Of a DNA stretch of 58,779 bases, positions 52,821 through 58,779 are shown piece by piece. Under the pieces are notes generated by a model. The model had not been told where the DNA came from. It made no database searches and saw only the letters and a program-made list of their open reading frames with translations. The DNA comes from Penium margaritaceum (lineage: Eukaryota > Streptophyta > Zygnematophyceae > Desmidiales > Peniaceae), in assembly GCA_023375785.1 (NCBI GenBank), contig SZWC01015257.1, forward strand, positions 6,841 through 65,619, written 5' to 3'. The position numbers and the translations under genes were made by a program. Position 1 is the first letter of the stretch. Every line of letters begins with the position of its first letter.

Positions 52821-53919
52821 CAAATGAAATTGCAAGACATTCGCAACACCAACATCAACTCGCAGAAGGGTCATTTGATTTGTTTGGCCATGATTTCCAC
52901 GATCCTTCGTAAACTGGCCGCGGCTCGACGTCTTCATCCATATTGGCCACAATTTGTCACCCTACATAAAATGTGGCCTAGATAGACGTGGTTCGGAAGT
53001 AGCCTTACAAGAATAGCCACAATCGAGCACGCATTGACACCTTCTTTCAAGTATGGCCACAATAGGAAAAGGATAGTGCCAACATGCAGTATTGACCAAG
53101 GTAGCCATGCGAACACTTCAAGGTCTTTGGAAGGGCATTGTATGATGAAAAACAAGTCTAGTGTACAGAAAGGATGGAACTTCTTCTTTAAACCATTATC
53201 TCCTAAGTTATACTGTAACGTTTTTACCATTAACAATTTCTTTTGGCCTTTTAGATCCAAAGTATGTGATTGAGTCATGTTTCCATAAGAAAAATCAAAC
53301 AAGTATGGACGTTTAGCATATACATAAAATGATTAGTTAATATCAATGACAAAAGTACAAAAATATGAGTACAAAAATGTTTTTACAATTGACAAAATGT
53401 ATTCATGGTTAGAAATATTTTTTAAGTAATCAGGACTATGAGGATCAACGTTGTCTAATCATTTCAGTTTTATTGTTGTAAATGTAATCTCAATGTTATA
53501 AAAATATTTCAGATGATAAGTTTTTTAGCTGCGATTAAAGGCGAAGCTCTATTATCCAATGAAATCAAAATACCTCTAGTTTAAAATCAGAATGAATAAA
53601 CATCAATATCACAAAAATATAAAAAGTTATTGGATGCAAAATGAATCCTCCAGAAATATTTACTCAAATGAGTCAAGGGCATGCATGTCCATGTTGGAAG
53701 AGACATGAGCTCTGGTGGTGAGCAGGGAAAATGCAACGCCAAGATTTGGCTCAGTCTAGAACGAATGAATAAAGAATGAAGGAGAGAAGTATAATGAACC
53801 CTACCAAGGGCTTATGTACTGAAGACTTGCGGCTAGCCCACCAGGTCCCGTCATCCCCGTCGCACAAAAAGGTACAAACGGGGAATTTGCATGTCACAAA
53901 ACATGAAACCAACAATGGA
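52821..53919. other. AT-rich non-coding stretch
   Basis: AT-rich, especially 53280-53660, with short AAAATA runs. No ORF of note, no repeat edge. It may be the nearest thing to non-transposon genomic sequence in the window. Confidence 0.55.
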
Positions 53920-54300
53920 GGTCTCCCGAGGCACCGGAACAGTAAACTGTATTCCCGGGTCTCGACGGACAGGAAAATATGCCATATATCCCAAGTGTAT
54001 GCAGACTCTACGGTGACACACTAGCATCACCGACTAGGCAGGGTAGGTAACCGGGTTTCCGGGTCTCAGACACATGCAAACTACACATGTCTGTCAAAGG
54101 ATCAACAAAGACTAATCCAATTATGCTGGGTCTTCCAAGGTACCGATACAAACCACCGTGTACCCGGGTCTCGACCACGGAAAGAGTACACCACCTGTCA
54201 GAGACTGCTGTATATTTCTATGAGGTCTCCCGAGGTACCGGTACAAACCACTAAGTACCCAGGTCTCGACCACCGAAAAAACTCTACCAAACATATATGG
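53920..54300. repeat. ~100-bp tandem repeat (GGTCTCCCGAGG ... GGGTCTCGACC)
   Basis: GGTCTCCCGAGG or a variant starts units at 53920, 54129 and 54224. A more diverged unit lies near 54030-54080. Each unit has GTACCGGTACAAACCAC-type sequence and CGGGTCTCGACCAC about 30 bp later. They lie just inside the presumed LTR edge at 54432 and may be LTR sub-repeats. Confidence 0.75.
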
Positions 54301-54432
54301 GTGAACTGAGCTGCTAGAATGCACCATGCGTATCATGGAGGGAGTAGGGTAGCCACTGGAGGACCATCAGCACAAGCTAGAAGGCTCTCTCTACACATAA
54401 CTACATGGCAGCTCAAAGCCCATACACCAACA
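54300..54432 (-). repeat. LTR start of the tail element (minus strand)
   Basis: On the minus strand TGTTGGTGTATGGGC starts at 54432 directly after CCAAGGGGGAG. This is the same LTR/polypurine layout as C0 (GGGGGAG|TGTTGG). The other end of the LTR was not found. Confidence 0.55.
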
Positions 54433-54443
54433 CTCCCCCTTGG
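54433..54443 (-). promoter_or_regulatory. polypurine tract of the tail element
   Basis: CCAAGGGGGAG on the minus strand, adjacent to TGTTGG. Confidence 0.6.
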
Positions 54444-54776
54444 CTGTAAGAGCTTTCAACAAGGTACTAGCTGGGAAGGTACACACACTCCCCGTTAGTG
54501 AGAGAGTCCTGAGAACATGAACACAAATACCAATGTTCAAGGACAGATCTACTCCTCCTAGAGGCAGAAGGCTGTGAACCTATCGCCTGTAGATGACATT
54601 GCATCTTCCCCTGGCTCAAACGATCCTGGGAAGAACAATCCAATAATGAGTGCACCTGAGAGTAACTGAAGACATGAATACGTCACCAGAGAGATGAAGA
54701 TGAGGCTACAATGGCTACCATGTGCACAATTTTCTCATGCACTGTCCAATGCCTGTCACTCACCACGTGGAAGCTG
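54444..54776. other. non-coding interval before the polypurine tract
   Basis: Only short minus-strand frames and no recognised domain. It would be the untranslated 3' part of the tail element. Confidence 0.4.
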
Positions 54777-55694
54777 TCAGGGATCCCAACTGGCTGGATC
54801 CTGGGTATCACTCTCATCAGACTCAGAATGTGCAGGATTGGAGAAGACGCTGCCGAATGCTCCATGACTGAGAGAGGAGCGAGAGGCTGATCCGCCGACA
54901 TCTGGGAGATACGAGGGGTCCCAACCGGTGGATTCTGAAGTAGTACAGGTGGAGAGGATGGTTCTGGAAGGTCCTGAAGTGGAGGATGGAGACAAAGTCG
55001 GGCCTCCATGTGTGGAGCTTATCACTACACGCGGCGTAGAGACTGCACACTCCAATGAGCATAGGTATTCCTGCACTATGACCAACTCACCCTGGAGACA
55101 AGAGGCATGAAGACGCAGATCAACATGATCCTCCTGAGTGACTGTGCAAAGCTCAAACTCTACATCCTCGAGCACCACCATCACCTCACTATGGGTGGTG
55201 AAAAAGGATTCAACCACTCTACGGAGCACAACCACCTCCATCTCTACTGCCTGAAGCTGAGTGACTACGGTTACCGTGCCTTTTGAAGCAACATGTCTCA
55301 AAATGTCCAGGGACTGTGACGGAGAGTCACCTGAAGAACGTGGATGAGGGATAATCTCTGTGGCAGGAGGCGTGAACGGTCTGAAAGTGAAGAGGGATGG
55401 ACCAGGTACAGATGAGGAGGATGGGGGTGAGCTGAAGGCTATCCCAAGGCTGTCCGGGGTGTCGTCACTGCTCACTACCTGAGGATCCCCATCCTGTGAG
55501 TCGATGTCCGAGGGTGTTACGGAACTGGATTCAGAACCATCTGGGCTGCGTCTACTACAACCCGCTGTGAGCATCTCAGCCAACGTATCCTGCAGTGCAG
55601 GCAACCACTCCTTTGCATCCCTCGGCTCACACTCTCTAGACATGTGTATGTAATCGCTCCTCCCCATGCCCCCAGTGAATGTAACCGGGTGCAT
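54777..55694 (-). CDS. hypothetical 305-codon ORF of the tail element
   Basis: I do not recognise the family. The ATG at 55694 gives MHPVTFTGGMGRSDYIHMSR. Residues 45-130 are Ser/Pro/Asp-rich. Residues about 130-215 are hydrophobic and helix-like (LDILRHVASKGTVTVVTQLQ, EMEVVVLRRVVESFF, LVIVQEYLCSLECA). The C-terminus is Ser/Thr/Pro/Asp-rich. No zinc knuckle, DDE or RT motif, and no signal peptide. It lies on the same strand as, and downstream of, the zinc-knuckle-like ORF, and upstream of a polypurine tract, so it is probably part of an LTR element. An unrelated gene cannot be excluded. Confidence 0.4.
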   Translation of the reverse strand: MHPVTFTGGMGRSDYIHMSRECEPRDAKEWLPALQDTLAEMLTAGCSRRSPDGSESSSVTPSDIDSQDGDPQVVSSDDTPDSLGIAFSSPPSSSSVPGPSLFTFRPFTPPATEIIPHPRSSGDSPSQSLDILRHVASKGTVTVVTQLQAVEMEVVVLRRVVESFFTTHSEVMVVLEDVEFELCTVTQEDHVDLRLHASCLQGELVIVQEYLCSLECAVSTPRVVISSTHGGPTLSPSSTSGPSRTILSTCTTSESTGWDPSYLPDVGGSASRSSLSHGAFGSVFSNPAHSESDESDTQDPASWDP

Positions 55695-55842
55695 CCTGTA
55701 GTAGAGGGGTATCGCCGGGCAATGTCTCTCGGATGGTAGCGACGTAAGTCTCTTGTGTATTGATATGGGAGCGAGTTTCGTCTTCCTCGGCTCGGAATCT
55801 CAGACAAGGATGACTAGGTGATGCCGACCTAATGAAGGGAAC

Positions 55843-57282
55843 TCATCCTGTAGTCACTACCATAGGTGGACAAGACTTCAGTGCCCCCCCCAAGTTCTTA
55901 TGCGTCATAATGGTATCCCTATCAGCTGCTACATGATCGCTGACAACCGAGGGAGCAGTAGACACAACTGATGCATTCGTTGTAGCTGAGGCTGCCGATG
56001 TGGCCAATGATGCTGATGTAGGTGATGTAACCAATGAAATAGATGTTGCCGATGCAGCTGATGCTCACGATGGAGCTGGTGCTACGGATGCAGCTGATTC
56101 CAGAGATGGTGTTGATGACGTCCATACAGCTGATGCAACTGGTTCAGGTGATGCTACTGATGCAGCTGTTGCTGCTGATGCAGTTGGTACTGCTGATACA
56201 GCTGGTGATACTAATGCAACAGATGCAACCGAGTGTGTCTGTGCTAAAGACGATGTCGATACAATAGATGCAGATGATTTCCCAGAGGGCGATGTTGAAG
56301 AAGATGTAGGTGCTATCACTGGTGTAGAAGGTAGAGCTGATGCAACATCTGGAGCAGATGATGATCCAAAAGGCACCCACACTGTCCATGCACAGGATCC
56401 TAATGAAGACATCGGCCCCAGCAATCAAGTTGGTCCGTCTGATGAAGATGATGAGATCGGTACAGCCAAAGCAGAGAGCAAAGCTGATGTTAAAGATGAA
56501 AGCACTATAGAGGCACCAGATACAGCTGGTGCAGCCGACACTAAGGGTACTATAGATACAGCCATCATAGACACTGCTGAAGTACCTGATGCTAACAAAG
56601 ATTTTGATGCAACTGGTCAAGTCGATGTAGAGGAGGAAGCTAACCCTGAAGAGGGAACTAATGACACAACTGCAGTGGAAGATGGAGCAGCTAGTGCTAC
56701 TGGAGCAGCTGTCACAACTGATGCAGCTCATGATGTAGGTAGAGCAGGTTTTGTAGAGAAGATTGATGCTGCTGATGCTGCTAGAGATGTAGAAGCTACA
56801 AAGGAAGCTGCTGCTGGCGGTGCAACAGGTAGGGCAGCTGGTGCAGCAAGTGCGACTATACCAGTTGATGAAGCTGGTGCTGTGGATGATGCAAAAGATG
56901 TGGATGTAGACTGTGTGGATGAGTCTGATGCTGCTACTACTGCTAAAGATGTAGAAGCTCCAGAGTATACTAGTGCTGGCAATGTAGCACATGTAGAAGA
57001 TGGGATAGCTGGTGCAGCAAGTGCAGCTATGCCAACTAATGCAACTGGTATTGTAGAGGATGCGAGAAGCGTGGATGTGGACAATGTCAATGAGGCTAAT
57101 GCTTCCTCTGTCAATGGACCTGCTCCCAAAGATGCATCACTTGGTGCTCCTACTCCATCCTCAGTGCTCACTTTTGCAGGCGATGTTGAAGTGGAAAGAT
57201 GCACACACCCCCCCTCAACCGACGCAACAACAGAAGCCGGTGGAGATGAAGACGTGCCAGAGACAGGACGAACATGATGCAC
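55843..57282 (-). other. Ala/Ser/Thr-rich quasi-open minus frame, tail element
   Basis: Minus-strand ORFs at 57282-56728, 56424-56065 and 56034-55843 are all in one frame, separated by a few stops. They are almost entirely Ala, Ser, Val and Thr. They are the mirror of the GATGCN-type repeats read on the plus strand. Whether either strand is translated is unclear. Confidence 0.35.
56000..57277 (+). CDS. 425-codon Asp/Ala-rich ORF, uninterrupted
   Basis: Open from ATG at 56000 to TGA at 57275-57277. Composition is dominated by Ala, Asp, Thr, Val, Gly and Glu (DAADAHDGAGATDAADSRDG near the start), giving a strongly acidic, disordered product. No domain, signal peptide or membrane segment. The DNA is a degenerate GATGCW/GCTGAT repeat, and such repeats stay open in this frame by composition. 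In the second half longer units with DARDVEA- and GAASA-type phrases recur (AAGAASATIP, IAGAASAAMP), about 70-80 codons apart. It could be a translated low-complexity protein or a passive consequence of the repeat. The opposite-strand context favours the latter. Confidence 0.3.
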   Translation: MANDADVGDVTNEIDVADAADAHDGAGATDAADSRDGVDDVHTADATGSGDATDAAVAADAVGTADTAGDTNATDATECVCAKDDVDTIDADDFPEGDVEEDVGAITGVEGRADATSGADDDPKGTHTVHAQDPNEDIGPSNQVGPSDEDDEIGTAKAESKADVKDESTIEAPDTAGAADTKGTIDTAIIDTAEVPDANKDFDATGQVDVEEEANPEEGTNDTTAVEDGAASATGAAVTTDAAHDVGRAGFVEKIDAADAARDVEATKEAAAGGATGRAAGAASATIPVDEAGAVDDAKDVDVDCVDESDAATTAKDVEAPEYTSAGNVAHVEDGIAGAASAAMPTNATGIVEDARSVDVDNVNEANASSVNGPAPKDASLGAPTPSSVLTFAGDVEVERCTHPPSTDATTEAGGDEDVPETGRT

Positions 57283-57595
57283 TGGGCGACAAAGACTTCG
57301 TCAAGCAAGAGGCTGACTGCGATGGGGCATGATGCTAGTGGAGCGTAGGATGGAGAGAATAGCCGCAAACTGAGATGAAAGGTCAAGTGTAGTTGGAGAA
57401 GGTCCCTCAGAAGAAGAGGAGGAAGATGAGGACGACGGGGAATAGGAAGAATCAACCGGATGATAGAAGAGGTGGTCCCCAACCTGCTGCATCATCTGTC
57501 GCAGACTCTGGAGCTCGGTTTATAGGATCGCCAGAGCGCCGGTGTGGGGAACGGACGACTGAGGAAGGTCCGTCCGTTATGGAGTGTGAGGGAAC
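57283..57595 (-). other. minus-strand linker after the zinc-knuckle ORF
   Basis: Frames contain QSLRQMMQQVGDHLFYHPVD followed by a Ser-rich run and LDLSSQFAAILSILRSTSIM. This has the look of a helical retroelement protein segment, but it is separated from the neighbours by stops. Confidence 0.35.
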
Positions 57596-58519
57596 TCATG
57601 AGGCTGGAGCAAGGGCGGATTCGACCCACTGGGACCCAGGTGACACTGGCGAACCGTGGCGTCCATCACCACAGTAGTGGCAGGCAAACCCACAAAGAGT
57701 TGGATCCTTTCGTGGGAGAAGATGACCAATCCTGAGAGAGTCATGGTGGTGAGGATGGAGAATGCCGTGTCCCGGTGGTGTAGAGACCGACCACCTGAGC
57801 GGATGGAGAGTAGCATCAGTATAAGATGATGCTGGCAGCCTCACATCAACCCCTAAAGGCGGAGGATGATGCGGATGCGCGTGAAGAACGTCCTGTCTTG
57901 GTGGTGACGATGACCAAGGAGAAGGCTGCCCAAAGGGTGGAGGTAGTCCGGGCATCAAGCCATCAGGCTGATGACACGCGTAGGCGTTTAGAGCGCCGGC
58001 TCTGGTCGGAGTAGAAGCCGACCACAGATGAGGCTGGCCCATGTACCCATGGGAGGGTGATGTCCGCATCAGTACACCAGTAGGCTGATGAAACAGCGGA
58101 GCGAGGAATATGCTCTCTCCTGGTGGTGAAGAAATCGACCACAAGAGTGACCGGCCAGTACCACTAGGAGGTGGTGGTGCCAATAGTAGAAGCACTGCGC
58201 CCGGAGGCTGTTGGTGATGGGAGTGATCATGAGGTACGCTGGCTCCCAGCGGTGTAGATGCAGACTATGGGGAAACATGGCCTGGGAAATCACGTGGTGG
58301 TGATTCCGGCTGCGGCCTCAGCATGTCGAAGGATCGCAAATGAAGAGGGTGAGGGTGTAGCATGATATCACTAGACGGTGTTGAAACCGTCCATGGGGTA
58401 GAGGGGCCAGGTGGTGGTCCTGGTTGCGGCATCATACCGCCTGGAAGGATAGATGCATAGGGTGAGAGAGGGCTATCACTGGCTCTGGGTTGTGTAGAGG
58501 TAAAACTCAAGAGCCTCAA
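57596..58519 (-). pseudogene. Pro/His-rich repeat protein with zinc-knuckle-like motif
   Basis: A 308-codon frame from ATG at 58519 has a single in-frame TAG at 58265. It contains about six imperfect units of 36-44 residues. Each has a WSxSTPP-type start (WTVSTPSS, WSISSPPG, WSASTPTR, WSSSPPRQ, WSVSTPPG), a His/Pro stretch (LHPHPLH, HAHPHHPPP, HPHHHD) and a Pro-Pro turn. It ends ACHYCGDGRHGSPVSPG, which fits Cys-x2-Cys-x4-His-x4 with the last Cys replaced by Ser, a near zinc knuckle. That motif at the end of a disordered protein suggests a retroelement gag. I know no named family with this repeat. Confidence 0.5.
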
Positions 58520-58779
58520 GTCAATGGAACGCGGAAAAAAAAAGGTTGTAGTGTACGTTAGGTGTGCTTGGACAAAGAGAAGATTAGAAGAAAGTAAATG
58601 AAAATAATTGTAGGGATGGAAGCCCCCCCCCCCCTCTGTGCGTGTTGTTCAAAATAATCAGAACAAAGATGGGTTGTGCTATAAAAAAGTTCTAAAACAT
58701 TCCCCTGGGCAATCCCGTGCCTCGGCTGTCTATGTGGTATTTTTGTCTTATGGCAATATGCCCGGCTCGAATCTGGCCG
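58520..58779. other. end of window, non-coding
   Basis: A run of 10 A (58535-58544) and a run of 12 C (58623-58634) are the only notable features. The 5' LTR of the tail element, if present, lies outside or is not recognisable. Confidence 0.5.

Noticed and set aside
56144..56992. 282-codon minus-strand Ser/Cys/Ile-rich ORF
   Set aside because: Another frame of the low-complexity repeat covered by the 425-codon ORF; no motif.
1..58779. CRISPR arrays, operons, riboswitches, rRNA genes
   Set aside because: No regularly spaced identical repeats with unique spacers, no prokaryotic gene organisation, and no rRNA-like sequence seen.

Overview
The window is eukaryotic repeat DNA from a green-lineage genome. 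It holds no host gene that I can support. Almost every recognisable protein is a Ty1/copia or Ty3/gypsy (chromovirus) polyprotein fragment. No operons, rRNA, CRISPR or prokaryotic signals were seen. A streptophyte alga or early land plant is my best guess for the host, by inference only. The sequence carries five single n characters. Four are flanked by near-identical duplicated ends (330, 254, 337 and 284 bp), so they look like unmerged contig overlaps.

Layout. 1-3471 (+): a copia element, C0, cut by the window start, with its 3' LTR. 3472-6150: no gene, a CAG-rich tract. 6150-11800 (+): a decayed copia element, C4, with a 698-bp solo LTR inside its protease (target duplication ATGAC). 12214-15170: an 87-bp minisatellite in direct orientation, then an inverted copy. 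15459-18310 (-): a gypsy integrase remnant and an unknown ORF. 18311-24829 (+): a full-length copia element, C1, with two LTRs and an exact target duplication (CTTCG). 24888-27294 (-): C5, a related copia with gag joined to RNase H. 28441-28498: a GAT microsatellite. 28856-29750 (-): the gag start and LTR of gypsy element G0.

29859-52820 is one nest. Gypsy chromovirus G1 (-) is split three times: by copia C2 (35039-41244, -, target duplication CAATC/CAATT), by a solo LTR (32340-33148, target duplication TAGTC), and, within its own 5' LTR, by a second chromovirus, G2 (42789-52723, +). G2 is in turn split by C3 (45287-49211, +, target duplication GTTGC), a non-autonomous element without pol. 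With insertions removed, G1 and G2 are each about 6 kb. Order of events: G1 first, then C2, the solo LTR and G2 in unknown order, then C3 into G2.

52821-53919 is AT-rich with nothing recognised. 53920-54300 holds a ~100-bp tandem repeat. 54432-58519 (-) looks like a poorly known LTR element: a polypurine tract and LTR edge, a 305-codon ORF, and a Pro/His-rich repeat protein ending in a zinc-knuckle-like motif. An uninterrupted 425-codon Asp/Ala-rich ORF lies on the opposite strand.

The most informative points are these. C1 and C2 carry a primer-binding site matching the anticodon stem-loop of initiator tRNA-Met rather than its 3' end (half-tRNA priming, as in Drosophila copia). The nesting can be read base by base from target duplications and restored reading frames. 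Two elements (C3 and the tail element) lack recognisable pol and may be undescribed non-autonomous families.
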